In this document: piece by piece, positions 39,427 through 53,040 of the stretch
Numbering within the stretch: the first letter of the stretch is position 1
Layout of the letters: each line of letters opens with the position of its first letter
Assembly: GCF_958295425.1 (NCBI RefSeq)
Contig: NC_081150.1
Span: 1,630,001-1,694,000 of the forward strand
DNA from: Solea solea
Lineage: Eukaryota; Chordata; Actinopteri; Pleuronectiformes; Soleidae
Direction of reading: 5' to 3'
Length of the DNA stretch: 64,000 bases
The notes under the pieces: generated by a model
Databases searched by the model: none
What the model was told of the DNA's origin: nothing
The model's input: only the letters and a program-made list of their open reading frames with translations
Made by a program: the position numbers and the translations under genes

Positions 39427-42382
39427 ATGGCATAAATGGTTCATTTGGGTTGGTGTGGACTTAGACCAAGACCTCTGGTGCATCCAGTGGAAATAGGTGG
39501 ATTTGTAGTTCAATAGTGTTTACTCTATCCACACCTGTGTATTTCCAGGTGTTCTTATCCACATCCTCAATTCAGGGTGTTAGATAGGAGACACTGTTGT
39601 TGTGGGGAAAATTAAGACAATGAAGGCAGATTTAAAGATTCAGCCGAGCGAGGCAACGGAGAGCAGCCCATTTTGAAGAAGATGGAAAAATTAAACAATG
39701 TTTTCAACTTCCTGAACAGTGCTCAGTAAAATGTCACAGTGGAAAAGGTGCAGACTCAGCAGTTACACTGGCTAAATACAGTAGCAGAAGACATATTTGG
39801 GAAGCTCAGTTAATAAAAGCCTATTACAGACATTTGACCTAAGACTGAATGCTGATCTTATCTGTTCCCATTGCAGATAAAAGCCAGATGTTAGTGAGGT
39901 TAGTAGGTTTTTTTGACCAGTGGACGCTGACAAAGCATGACAACGAATCTGCCACAGAGCTGTTAACTCTAAATAAGGTCTTTAGGTTAAGATGTATGAC
40001 GTAAACTAAACATAAATGCATATAGGGGACACACACAAAGATGGAGGAAAAACCAATAAATCATCTGAGAATGGGTATTTAATTTTACAACTGTTCATTT
40101 CACCCACAGCTGCTTTTAAAAAAACATGTGTAGGTCTGGTCTGAAGACGTACACACATTTGTCTCTTTTAAATACAAGGTTGTATGGAAGTTTTCCTATT
40201 TATTGTTTTCAAATCTGGCCTCAGGGGTAAGCAATTCACCATTCTCCAGCAGAACACCATGGCCTCAGGACGACATGTGCACTCTATTTAGAGAGTATAA
40301 ACAGGAATAAATGTAAGTAAATACAGTATATAAGTAAATAGAATACCACATAGACAGATATACAAGTGTTATATCCAAAGCAAGCAGTGAGATTGAGACT
40401 TAAGGATTCAGTTATGTGAGTGTTATGGGATAATAATGATATAAAGTGAGATGATAATGACAGCTATTACAATCCTAAAGTGGCACTACACTAAAATACG
40501 TTATGAGGCTTAACTGTATCTGGACAACGTATTTCAGTAGGTCAGGAAATAGAGGTCACAGTGATGTGCCTCATTAGCGAAGTGGCAACACAGTAACCAT
40601 TTGTCAAACTGGATCATCACAAAGCAGCACAATCAGATTTCAAATTCCGTAAAATAAAAGCATCTGCCATGTATTTAAACATGCCTTCCCTGAAATGATC
40701 GATACCTCAACCTTTCCTGAGAAATGCCATGCGGCAATACGACTAGGAATTACATCTTAGAGGTGATTATTGTGGAGCCACATGTCATAAAAGTCTAATT
40801 TGTTGCTCACTGGTGATATAAACCTTTGGTATGCCTCATAATACACTTCACTGCTTTAGTGGTTTTGAGATGCCGGCAGTTCAGCTGTAATTGTACAACA
40901 CAGATTTCAGATGTGTTAACAAGGAATCTGTCCAAGGCACATGAACATCACACTCAACCACTGCGAATACAAGGAGCTATTCTGAGCCTTTGATGAGCCA
41001 GCGAGGTCACCTCACACAAACGATCCACCTGAGACAGACAGCTGTGTCTCCGCTGGCGGCCTTCCGCCTGTGCCATGGAACAAACAGCAGCAGCAGCATC
41101 GGAGAAGAAAAGCCTCACTTCAATTATGCATGTGTTTGAATGAAAGGTTTGCGGTGCCTCTCCTTGGCTTGCAGACAGCACACCCGATCTCCACATGTTA
41201 ACACCCACATACTAACACACACGTTTCAAAGACCTTGCTTTATATCACTTCAAGGTAGATGTGAAGACAGAAAATGATCTTCACACTTTCAGATTGTTTG
41301 GGGCAGTATACCAGGATGTGGTGAAGCAATAGGGTCACCTGTTCCATCAACATCCCCGTCATCCCTGTCTCCTGCTTATTCTACTACACTGATACAATAG
41401 CTACAGTCTTCACCATTATCCCTGACACTAGTCATCAAATTTCAGCCTCATATTCTAAGAAGAACTGGTTTGAAGATGTAGAATATGTCATTATATTTTC
41501 ACACAGTTTATACAATGCTCTTTTCTGTTCTCAAAAGGCTAAACAGAGGCAGGATAGACTAAACAAAATAAAGAAAAAGAAAAAACTTTAAATGGACAAT
41601 TTAATGGTATGTTTTGTTTTTTTAAACTATCGTACTGTATTGATAATGGTGTTGCAGAGACCACTGTTTTGCTTAGTTAAATATATTCTTGCTGCACCAT
41701 CCTGAAATAGTCTCAGTAATTCCACTGCCTCACATTGATGTTCATGTCAACAAGCAGATGTGCATGTAGATCAGGAGCCATTTTGCATCTTCCAAGTACC
41801 ATAAACAGACCACTGGCACATAAATGAACAAATATAAAGTACATGAGTAAAATGGCACAGTTAAATCACTGCAGTTAAATCAGTTGCCAGCAGACATATA
41901 AAATGTAAATGTAGTGTTACTGCAGGGATCACGTCTTTCATAAAATAATGACACCAAATTGTGTCAGTGTAAACCAAAAACTTCTAAACCATCTGTTTTC
42001 GGCTGAACAAACATCCTGAGTGACTATTTATTGCTCCTTGTATCTGAAATAAATAGTAGTGCCTTTCTGCCCCAAAGGTGGAGAACCATCTTACTCTGAC
42101 TGTATTTCATAGAGGACAAATAAATAGGACCTTTTGTCAACAGCCACTTTCTATTCCTCTGACAGGTTTAAGAATTTTTCTATTTTCTGTTCAGTAGTAG
42201 CAGGTTAAAATGACACACTGGTCCACATTGAAAGGACACCGACTGATCCTTATCTAACATGCATGCACCTTGTCTTGTGACCTTTTGACAATGAATGACC
42301 CTCAGCAACAGGTGGATAGACTTGTTATTCTTTACCAAATCACCATGAGGCACCGGGTTTGAATTAGTTTGCCGGTTATTGC
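39427..42382. other. Unique sequence, no gene seen
   Basis: About 3 kb. No gene, RNA or repeat could be supported. Confidence 0.45.
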
Positions 42383-42560
42383 CATGATGCTGCGTTCACA
42401 CCGGACACAACACAAATTTGTTACATTCAAAGTCAATGGATGATTGCACAGATGATGGGATGGCCAATCAGCATTGAGATTCTCCAGATGACGTCACATA
42501 CTTGTCAGCAACCAGACTCCGCTCATAATTCCTGTGTGCACTCGGAGCTCTAGTAGCTAT
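42383..42560 (+). mobile_element. Possible DNA-transposon end fragment
   Basis: The words 'tgctgcgttcacaccggac' and 'cattcaaagtcaatgga' are typical of the ends of a MITE type common in fish. No matching terminal inverted repeat is visible, so this is recorded as a weak call with approximate limits. Confidence 0.3.
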
Positions 42561-44396
42561 ATGCACTCGATCTCGTGTGGAAACGTCTGCAGAGAAAACT
42601 CATGTTGGTTCTTTAATGAACACTTAGGTCTCTTTTGATAAAATTACACAATTATAGCAGCATAACATTCACACATTCACACAATTAGTTATATAGAATT
42701 CAAGACTTCATAACTTAATCTTTGAGTTGTGCTACAGCTCGTGATTTTATTTACTGCAGGAAAACATTTTGGATTAGATACAAAAATGTTTCATCTCTAA
42801 TTTTGTCAACTACAACACTAAAAACTGTAAAGATGAATTACAACTGCCATTGCCACGTTTAGCAGTATAACTGCTGCTTAACTGTTACCTAAAAACTTAG
42901 AAAATCATTAGTGAGCCGTCTCTGGCCTTCCATTTTTTAAAAAGGTAGTGAAGAGTTGTAGATCAGCTACTTTGAGCTTTTGTGAACATTCTCAATTTGC
43001 TTTCAGCGGATGTCCTTTCACTAAAACGGCACTTGTTTCAAGCGGTAAATGACAATGTGGATTCAGATTCCTCCTCTTTGCTTCTCAAATGTAGCTTTTG
43101 AACACTATGTACTTTGCCATCTGAGGCCAACTGAAAGTTCTGCAACTGTACTGTATTATCCAATGTGAAATGTGCTGTCCAAACCTGAATGTCAAACTAT
43201 AAAGCCTAAAAGCCCATCAAACTATCTGAAGTAATTACCATCTGGTCCAGCAGAGGGCACAGTGAGCACAGCCTGACCTTAGGTCCACTGTGACTTAATG
43301 TGAAAAATAAGACAGTGATGTTGAACTCAATCAAGGCACCAAAACATCTAAAAAAAAAATAAAAAAGCAGTGTGTGGAAGAATTTCGAGTTCTTCTCTGT
43401 AGATGAGGAAGTAAGGAACCAATATGCAGACTCACCAGTAGGCTTAGCTGTTAGCTCCACCCATTCAAAGCGGCAGAAAAGGCAACAACTGATAAACCTT
43501 GCAGGTTGCAGGCGGAGGATTTCAAATAAATAACATGAGGCCTATAGGAGTTAAATCAGCATTGTGATGTGCCTTAACTATAACTTGAGGAGTTACAACC
43601 TGGTTATAAATTAGGCACTGTTCATGTCTTTATTCATTGAAGCACATGCACATCTTTTGTTGAGTCCCTCAGTCCAGATGTTTTGGATCTGGATCTTCCC
43701 CGTGCAGGATTCTCTTTTTTGTCAGCTTGTTTCATTCTTCCAGATGCGTGAATGTGTTTGTCTTCCAGGTGTCTATGGCAGAGTAGAGGTCATGCAGCTC
43801 AGGTTCTATGCAATGGTTGATTTGCATCCTCCCTAAACATTTATTGGTATATATATTTACAGACAAATAAAGATTTTGTCATCCTGTTCATGTGATCTAA
43901 TATAACATAGACACATATTTACACTGTAGTCTGTCTTGGACATGTTAACTACTGCGGAAGGGAAAGGGCTGTTGGATGGATGGGGAAATTACCTCACTTT
44001 AACCAGAGTTTATACCTTTTGCTTTGTAACTGCAGCAATTCAGGTTTCCCTTATTTGCTACTGATGCAATATGACACACACACACACACACTGATGGTCA
44101 CAATTCTCAGAGACCCCAATCTACAGGTGTCGTGGTTAACCTTGGGCTATTGTTTACTTCAAATGATGACATAAAAACAGAGATTTGTCAGCAGGCTACT
44201 GTTTGTTGATTAAAGCGAGGCAGCTGTGTGGGACCATTCATGCCTGTTCATCTGCGCTTTTTATCTTCAGCAAATACATTTTCACACACACACATAGTTT
44301 TGTGTGGGCTGCAAACAATGCTGCAAATGCATTGCTGGTTATGCCATACTGTAAACAAACACAATCAGTACAAAAAGGCTCCAGATTAATCCTAAT
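42561..44396. other. Unique sequence with a short CA tract, no gene seen
   Basis: It contains a CA tract at 44072-44090 just before the next element. No gene is supported. Confidence 0.45.
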
Positions 44397-44679
44397 CAGT
44401 GCTGGACAATGAAGGCAAAAGGTTATCATGATAAACATCAGTCAATAATAGTAATTCTAATGATAAATAAAAGGTTATGCTCTTAAGAACATTTGAAGAA
44501 ATCTTTGGTTTTAAACATTTGTATGGACAGAAAACAAACGGTAAAAACAGGAATAGAACACTCATTTGAGGTAAAACATTAAAGATTGCAATGCATAAAT
44601 ATGACATTAATACATAATGGAACCTTTGATACATATATACAGTATATATCTATTGTTATTGAGTCATTTCCCAGCTCTA
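44397..44679. mobile_element. TIR element, about 283 bp, hAT-like
   Basis: Left end CAGTGCTGGACAATGAAGG; right end in reverse complement TAGAGCTGGGAAATGACTC. The inverted ends match at about 13 of 19 positions. The flanks are similar but not identical ('ttaatccta' and 'ttaacctat'), so no clean target duplication can be given. The body is AT-rich and non-coding. Confidence 0.5.
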
Positions 44680-45284
44680 CATTAACCTATATGTGTTATT
44701 GTAAAAGTCTTCAGAGTACAGTCAATATTAAATGAATTTTCATTTTATCTGAAATAGTTAATAAACTTTCTAATGAAAGAGATTATCATCATTATTCTAA
44801 GAGGGTACCTGGAACGTTCCAAATAAAAAACAATTGTTAGAGACATGTCGATATGTTCACACCCTGATAAATTTCCTCACATTCCAGTGGCCTTGGTGTG
44901 GTGTGTAACTCTGCCAAACACACCTCACTGTACAAACCCTGGCCTGAACAAATAAACATGACTGCACTCATGCGTTGCATTCATGTGTATATGTCATTTA
45001 CATAGGGATGAGCTAATCCAGGTGACCCCTTTACTCATTAAAATCACAAGATTGGTTGTTTGCAAAAAGAAACTCTGACAAAATACATGAACCCTAAATA
45101 TCACATCGCTAAACACAGACTGTAAAGAGGTTTGAGTCACTACTGTCACGTCACCAAGATGTGAGTGAGTGCTACATGTGACCTCTCGGCACTCTCGGCA
45201 CTTCCTTGTGGAAGCAGAATATTTGTCAGATAGGAGCATCACGATTTTAATTGGCTGGTTTAGTCTTAGCATCTGCAAGTTCAG
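44680..45284. other. Unique sequence, no gene seen
   Basis: About 600 bp with nothing recognised. Confidence 0.45.
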
Positions 45285-45372
45285 AGATTAGCGGTCGCTG
45301 TATCAGACGGATATTGATATCAGTAGTTTGTGATATCAGTATCAAGCATGAAAAAGTGGTATTGTGCAGTCA
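45285..45372 (-). mobile_element. hAT-type element end fragment, minus strand
   Basis: Contains 'gatatcagtatcaagcatg' then 'aaaagtggtattgtgca'. In reverse complement this parallels the element start at 15827 ('ggcacaattccactgtttcatg' with 'gataccaatacc'). The terminal CATCCC is lost. Confidence 0.45.
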
Positions 45373-48300
45373 ACAAATCCATTCATTGTTACAGGAACAG
45401 TAAACTCAGTTGTAAATTAAAAAAAGGAAAAGAGGTGGATTTTAAACATTAAGAAAAAGTTTGTTGTTCATGTGATTGTGTGTTGTTTCCTTGTTAGAAA
45501 TGTGACTGAGTTGGTAAATACAGTAGTTTCAGGATCAATCGAGGCCATGGCTTCTGTAAACACTGCCACAGTGTCCCTTCCCTTGTTTATTTGATGATTG
45601 CCAAAGATTTAATGTCAAAGTCACTCACGCTTGCAGACATAGTCCACAACTAAGTGAGTGTTGTGACAGGCATATCATACATCTCAGTGAAATGTTTGTC
45701 AGAGCTGATCAATAATAAACATGCCCGGGTGCCTGCTCTAAGCTATTTTACAGCTCTTGATTCTGTTTTGAAAGGAAAGCCAGTGTCTGTATACTGATCA
45801 ACACAGGGTTGAGAGAATCAAGAGGAGGGAGAATGATGTGGAATGACATAACAGACCCTGGATGGACGAAAATCAAAGCGAGTTTATAGTCTTTACCTTC
45901 ATGAGGCACTGGCAGGCTTTACTGAACAAACTGTAGCACACCAAAACCAAGGTCCTAACGTATTACTTACTTATTACACACCCTGCATTAAACAGCATCT
46001 AACCAATTTATGAGTCGGAGAAACAAATTTGTCAATTGTATTCTCATTAACCCAGCATATCAGAACAACCTTTCAAAAATATACTTCAAAGTTGGTCAAA
46101 ACATTTGCTTCAAATACAATTTAAATGATTATACATTGGAGGTCAAGATTATTGACTACCTGAATAAGGCTGCCAGATCAATCAAAGTTTTAAGAAACTT
46201 GCCTGGTTTGCAGAAGATGACAATTCTATTTTCATTAAAAAAAGTTTATGCAGGCAGAATGACAATGAAGGTGTGCCAAGGTTAAAAATAGAAATAACCC
46301 ACATAAAAATAAGGACAAACAAAAGATGCTTTTTTTCCACTAATACAACTGAGCCTTTTGTGATCATGAAATATTTTTAACAAAGACACCTTGGAAAACT
46401 TATACTGAGTTTATCAACAATATGAAACAAATGATAAAAATGGATAGCTTGAATCCAGCATTCTGATTGGTCGTTAGACGTGACATATCATATCCAGAAC
46501 AATCTGAATTGTACGAAGCTGTGAAGTGTTGGCTACTCTTGTATCTATGCAGCACAGCAAGACATTCACAGCGGGTGCTGTCGATGTGTGAAAAACATGC
46601 ACTGCTTACTTTTCTACAAGATGAAAATAATCAAGGTAAACTTCTCATTTGTTAATGAATGACTTAGACTTTTGAGCTGCCTCAGCGCTGATCCAGTTCA
46701 GCACCATGGACAGCTCCAAGCCACTCCGTTTAGCTCAGCAGTTGTCCTGAATTCCAACCATTATGTGATTACATGTGACAAATAAACTTGATTATCTAAT
46801 CAATGTACAGGCTGATAGCACATGCTATGAGGCCGTGTTTAGTCTCCAAGTTCATGTGTTACACTATGTGAAGGCTGATTGTAGGAAGTATTTCTTTGTA
46901 AGCCTACGCTTTATCAAAACTTTGAGTATGCTGATTAAAAGGCATTTGTTTCTAAGCAACATATTACGACATTTGGCACGTTTTCTAAAAGCAATAGCTC
47001 AGATTATAGTAATAACTTTTTTTTCCCCATTGAAGCAATCAATAAATGTTGGTTACCAACATGCTATGGACAGAAACACAACAACATTTTTAAGCATCCA
47101 GATTTGCAAATATGGTATATATAACCATCTGATGATGTCTGCAACTTTCAGCTGTAGAGGATTTACACAGCTTGAGGAAAGGGTGATGGTAGGAAAGAAC
47201 TGGGATTATGATGCCATAAATCTGCTGAAGCCTTTTTTAATGAAAAAGAAAGGGTTGCTTTCTGCTGACATGAGTGCTAAGAGAATGTAGTGCTTTAAGA
47301 AACTAAGGAACACAAAATATTATATAAAAACATTATTGAGGTCCTGACATAAACCAGTATTAGTATTATTCACACTTCATATTCACACAAATAAAGCACA
47401 TTGACTCATGCCTTAGCTGTGGCAGTTGAGGATCATTAGTGCTTTTGGAAAAATGGCCAAACCTGTAGTGTTAACGGTTTCCTGTTGACTACACCTGTTT
47501 GAATTCTGTATTTTTATTTAATCATGTAGTTAAATAATCATTTTTAATGTGCATCTAAAGCACTTCAATACAACTCTTTCCATCAATTATGCCTTTATTT
47601 TTAAGTAGAAAATTCATTTATCTCTTTTCAAATAAAAATAAAAACAATAAGTATATAATACAAATAATGTGATACATTAGATACTCAATTAAAACTAAAA
47701 CAGTTGTAAAAAAAAAAATGTAAAGGTGTTTTAATAATACTGTTAACACATGAAAAATAACTTATATCACCTACATGTTTTAGCAATTAAGGTGCAATTT
47801 CATCATCTTGTTAAATAGGAAGTTTCCTTTCTGAGTAACTGACAAGGATCACAGTGAAAAACAAGTATTTTCAGAGCATAACTGTAAAACTGATTATTTT
47901 CTCAATAAATTCATTAGTTGTTTGGTGTCAGGTGATATGACATGGTGAAGAAAATGTATATAACCGTTTACCAAATATAACAATGATGAGAAGGTTTTCT
48001 GCTTTGTTTGTTATAGAACAGTAAAGATACAATATTAACATTTACAGAGCTGATCAGAGATTTCACATTAAAAACACATGAACTGATGATTCACTGTCAA
48101 AATGGGTGGTGATGAATGTAATCATTCATAATGACCTCATGGATACAGACACTGTCGCAGCATTGACAAAAAAAAGTGCTGCTTTTTATTGAAACTTAGC
48201 AATCAGACTTTTCCTACAGCACGACTCATTCTTTTCACACCAACAGCCGTCATTTAAAATTCAACAAAGCAGCAGACAAGAGGAGATCTTTGATATTTCT

Positions 48301-51059
48301 CCAACACCTTTTTCTCAGCACTTGTCATCCTTGAGAATGAATGTTTTTTTGTGTAAATGCCTCTTAGCGATTTGAATAATGTGTTAAAATGGTCTGTCCT
48401 TTTGCAGCGAGTCAAACTCGTGTTCTTCCAACCTGTTACAAAAGCTTGGTGAAAAATAAATCCTAAATGTCAAAATATCACTTTCAGAGTCAACCCGTTT
48501 CCTGATGCATCCAAAACAGGCCAGCATATTTGCCAGCCTGTCTGTGTTGCACCTCCCTCTGCAGTAGACCTATTTACAAGGAGGCCATGTTGGACGATAG
48601 CTCCCAGCTCCCTAAATGTGGATCAGCGAGCTTAATATTTTGCTGATTGTTTTTATTTGAGGAAATAGGCCTGAAAACAGAACGGCACGTTTTTTTCGCT
48701 CGCAGCATTTTACCACCTACTTGAATCACACCCATCCATTCCCATCTGTGGCTCCCATATTATAGGACAAACCCGTGTGGGTGACTGCTCCACATGGATA
48801 TTTATATACACCAGAGAGAACTGATGGATGAATTTCAGATGTGCATCCCAAGAGTCTAAGAGGATGTTTCCATTTCGAGACTGAGAGAGGGGGTGGAACG
48901 CTCCATGTACCTCCTGGGAATAGAGAATCTAAAGGTGTCCGTTCTGCTGTTTCCATGTGATTACCTCACCTCAGACTGTTATTTTCTAAAGCCTTCTGTC
49001 ACATTCTGCAAGGAACAGAGCAAATGCATTAACTTTATACATAATATATACAAAGAAACACATGGGAAGGATGAAGAGTACGAGGCCACCATGGTTTGGA
49101 GAAGAAGCATAATCAGTGTTCATTATTACACACACTTTGTTCACTTTCCCCTTATTTATATCTGCAACAAACACTCTGATTTATTTCAGCATCATATGTT
49201 GTTCAACAGGATGGGATTTCAAGTTTCTGCTGCAGCAATTTCCCACATGGTCTCACTGTTAACTATGAAGTTAAAAAAAAATACATTATCCATAACACCC
49301 TCCCAGGCGAGGGGATATCACACAGCAAGGCCGTTTCTTCCTATATTACTGGGAAACGCAAGAGAAAACCAAATCTATAACATGTTCTTCTTCAAATCAT
49401 TCACTACGAAAGGTGAATTACTACGAATTAGATTACAACACCTGATTATTTTATGTATATGAAATAATCTAAATGTGAAAACAAAAAGCCTGGTGAGTTA
49501 ATGAGCCACAGCCTTAATTTTGCACACTGTTTGACGATGTTTGAGGTTTGTGCACTGCCAGTGAGACAAAAAATATAATTGTTCCCATGTGGACATTGTG
49601 TAAATTCATTGTACCATTATAGTAGTTTTGCACACATGAGACAAACTTTACTTCTAGCTAAAGAGAAAGAGCTCAACATCTGGATCGTGAACTAGGCTCT
49701 TTTTTTTTCTTGTTCCAAAAAGGGAACAGTTTTCAGGGGAAAAACATTCACCGGCTCATACACGTCCACAAACACACAAGGGACTACACTTTTAATTCAA
49801 CCTGAGCCAAAGTTTTTTGGTCACATGACTGCTGTCAGTGTAGACCTCATTTGCCGACCTAATGGCAGACATCCGCTTGTATTACTCTTTGTTTGTGTGC
49901 AATGTCCTTATCAATACTAAATTAATTAAATTTAAAAAAACAAAACAACTGAAAGTTAATCTGATTTCAAATGTGTGGGAGCAAAACAAATTAAATCCCA
50001 CAAAGCAGAAGCATTAATCTGACTGAAAGATACAGTAGTGAACCTGAACAAATAAAATCAAAGTAGCTTAACAACTAATTAGATATTACAAGACAAAGTT
50101 AAAACCAAACCACAAATACAAAATGACTGAGAAACACATCAGGAAGTGAAATAAACCAACAGGAGGCTGACGGTGATAAAGTACTGTGCTGGTGTCGCCG
50201 TGTCACAGACTCACTGTGGCTGTATAACTTAAGCCTTTTTGCATATGTTAATACAGCAGCTGTCATTGGCACTGCAAAGGAGCCGAGGAGATCGATAGAC
50301 TAAGAAATTCATAAAATTGATGTCTGTAAGCCATTGGCAATGGTCAGTAACATCTGCCCGACCCTGCTTTATACTAGATAATTTAGTGTGACACAGTTAA
50401 AGGTGTATCCACAAAAACAACACACATAATCACTGCAAACTATTTTCAAATGTCAGGACTGTTCATAACAAAGATCATATTCCAAACATTCTGAGACAAA
50501 CAGGTGACTTACCACTATTTTTAAAAAAAGAAAAAGATTTAACTATTTGCTATGGACTGGAGGGAACATGACTGAATTTTCATGCGGTTATGCATGCCCA
50601 CTAGTCTTGTAAACAGTAAACTTGTAAACAGACGTCAGTGACTCGAGTGCGTCATTACCATACTCCTAGACTGTCCTTCAGTAAAATAAAAGGGAGCCCA
50701 GAGGTCGACTTTGCAAGCAAGTTATTACGAGCGAACAGTCAGATTTTACTGTCGGACGACTTCTAGCAGCTGGAGTAATTATGACAGGAGGAAAAGAGGA
50801 GGTTTGGTGATAGCGTGTCACTTCACAAACTTGCTGAGAGTATATAGAATGCCAAAATCCACTTTAGCAGGAAGGTTAGAGTAGATGGACGAGACGACAA
50901 GGATCTCAGCATTTATTTAGCTTCTATTGTGACATAGATGGTGTAGTTTATTTAATCCATGACAACTTTACAACCCTAGTCATAATGATTGAGTTCCAGA
51001 AGGCCTGCCAATGGTAGATATGCCCTCTCTATTGTTTAGTCAAACCGCTCTCTCCCGAC
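45373..51059. other. Long repeat-poor stretch with two long open frames
   Basis: About 5.7 kb without recognised transposons. The two longest reading frames of the window lie here: 46775-47290 (171 codons) and 48893-49462 (189 codons). Both open with GTG; the first ATG leaves about 120 and 185 codons. Neither shows a domain, signal peptide or convincing splice sites, and I could not match either to a family. A poly(A)-like 'gtgacaaataaacttgatt' at about 46775 resembles a retroposon 3' tail. No gene is called. Confidence 0.4.
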
Positions 51060-51720
51060 TTTAACTCATACAGGGTAAAGCAGCCAGAGTTCTTACAAAC
51101 ACTAGTGTCACTGATCCATCGTCCATCTTACCAGCTTACCATACTGTGCAAGTACGAGTTCCTCCAACCACTGCTTTTGCTGCCAGAATTCAGTCCCAAG
51201 AGCTGCCATCTTGCTATTAGAACTGCTGAATCAGTGATCACCTTCAAACAAAACTTGTTAAAGCAGTGTGCAACCTCTAACCTGTGGATTTTTAAGACCA
51301 GTCTCCAAGCCTCGAAGACTCTCGTGAATTGGAGCTGCATGGTGAAGGCAACAGCATAGTACGACAAACAAAAGGACTGTTTCATTGGTTTTTGAATATT
51401 TTCAATTTCATTTTTTTTGTGGGTGGAGCCATTCTTCCTCACTTGCATAGTAAACATATGATTAAAAATGTGAAACACACATTGCACATCTCAAGAAAGG
51501 GGAAAAAAATATTCATTATACACTTAAACAAACATAAATAAACCCTACTAAATGTTACACACTGGACTTAGACCCAAAACCCTTCCTTCACAGAAAGAAG
51601 TAACTTAAATGTTTTTGTATACCGTCAAATACTTTGATCTTTGAAATGCATTATTCCATTGAATGACGTTTTAATGTTTACTGTGAAGCACTTGGTAAGT
51701 GCTGGACAAATAAAGCTTCA
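51060..51720 (+). mobile_element. Degenerate LINE 3' part (L2-like)
   Basis: At 51080-51216 a frame reads AARVLTNTSVTDPSSILPAY and on, like the 'QNAAARVLTxTR' segment near the end of L2-type ORF2 proteins. Stops follow, then an AT-rich stretch and the typical 3' tail 'tactgtgaagcacttggtaa' ... 'tggacaaataaagctt' at about 51680-51720. The middle is too decayed to align by eye. The whole span is a probable but not certain single element. Confidence 0.45.
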
Positions 51721-52437
51721 CATCCTTGCTTCACACCATATGGATGTTTTATTTGGAGGACATTTCTGCAACAGCTGACTTAATTATAGGATGTAACACA
51801 GGCCCCCAGAAAAATGAACTCTAATTATCTCTGATTATAAAATGTCAGAAGATGAATAAAAAAGCTTGACCACAGTAATGTGGTGGTCACAAAGCTGCTG
51901 TGTTTGTTTATAATAAATGTCAGTGCTGCCGCTGTAATGTTCTGGTTGTACGATGACAAAGCTTGGGAGCAACACTTAGCTGTCCTCTGGCAATTACCTG
52001 CACAGGCTGACCAGCAACAGGCTCACAGTGACAGGACCTAGCTCTACGCTTAAAGGAGGAAGGGATCAGGACTTGGAAGGTTGCAATACCTGCAGCCTAC
52101 AGTAATCTTGGATCATAGAGTTAGATGCCTCTCCCACTCACTGCAGAGGATTAGAGACCACTGACCACTTGCAATATCTGGAGACTGACAGAGAGTGGGC
52201 AGGAGAATAGGTCACTCCTGTCTGGTCACTTGATGACACCTGCATTAGAGAACTTCACTACTACTACAATGCTTCCATGCGAGAATGAAATCTTCACTGA
52301 AGGATGGTTCTGTTAATGTGCAGTGGATAAACACAATCACATTGTCTTGCTGGTTAAACATGATGCAACTGGTGAGTAACAGCAGGTGACTCTTTAGTAT
52401 AACTTTCCTTTCCTTTGGACAAACAAAACACACATAT
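51721..52437. other. Unique sequence, no gene seen
   Basis: About 700 bp between the LINE remnant and the split V-SINE. Nothing else is recognised. Confidence 0.45.
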
Positions 52438-53040
52438 CAGTGTGCCAACAGGTTGGTGTAGTGATTAGACCCTGGTCCGTGACCCGGCCAGAACAAGGGT
52501 CTTTCTGCATAGAGTTTGCGTGGGTGTTCTCCAGTTTCCTCTACAGTCCAAAAACATGCGGATTTGGGGATTAGGCAAATTAGACACTCTAAATCAGTGG
52601 TCACCAACGTGGTGCCCGCGGGGACTTGGTAGCCCGCGAGCAGCCAACGAGGTGCCCGTGGGCTCATTTCACTTCACCTCACTTGCATGTATCCAAATGA
52701 TCACTGAGTAAAATGTCCTGATATTGTTTATAAAAACTGTGATAATCATTAGGAGTAAGCACTGGAATTAATGTGTATGCAATTGAATGCATAATATTCA
52801 TCATTTAAATGGTAAATTGCATAAAATGTTAATATGGTAGCCCTCCATATTATTCTCTACCCTTCAGGTAGCTCTCGGTCTCAAAAAGGTTGGTGACCCC
52901 TGCTCTAAATTGACCATAGGTGTGAGAGTGAATGGTTGTTTGCCCTGTGATGGACTGGTGACCTGTCCAGGGTGTACTCCGCCTTTTGCCCTATGTCAGC
53001 TGGGGTTGGCTACAGTGAGTGAGTGAGTGAGTGAGTGTGG
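52438..53040 (+). mobile_element. V-SINE, nearly full length, split by a hAT element
   Basis: The left part (52438-52594) has the tRNA-like head 'ggtgtagtgattagaccctg', 'tttctgcatagagtttgcg', 'cagtccaaaaacatgcgg'. The right part (52903-53040) resumes at 'attgaccataggtgtgaga' and holds the tail 'ctgtgatggactggtgacc', 'gtccagggtgtactccgcc', ending in a GAGT microsatellite. The 308 bp between are the hAT insertion. Without it the SINE is about 290 bp. It is the best-preserved V-SINE in the window. Confidence 0.85.
52595..52902. mobile_element. hAT non-autonomous element, 308 bp, nested in V-SINE
   Basis: TIRs: left CAGTGGTCACCAAC, right (reverse complement) CAGGGGTCACCAACC. It is flanked by a perfect 8-bp duplication CTCTAAAT at 52587-52594 and 52903-52910; removing the element and one copy restores a continuous V-SINE. 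Subterminal 'ggtgcccgcgggg' and 'gaggtgcccgtgggct' form a short tandem near the left end. There is no transposase reading frame, so it was mobilised in trans. CAGTGGT-type ends are typical of Charlie-like hAT elements. Confidence 0.92.
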
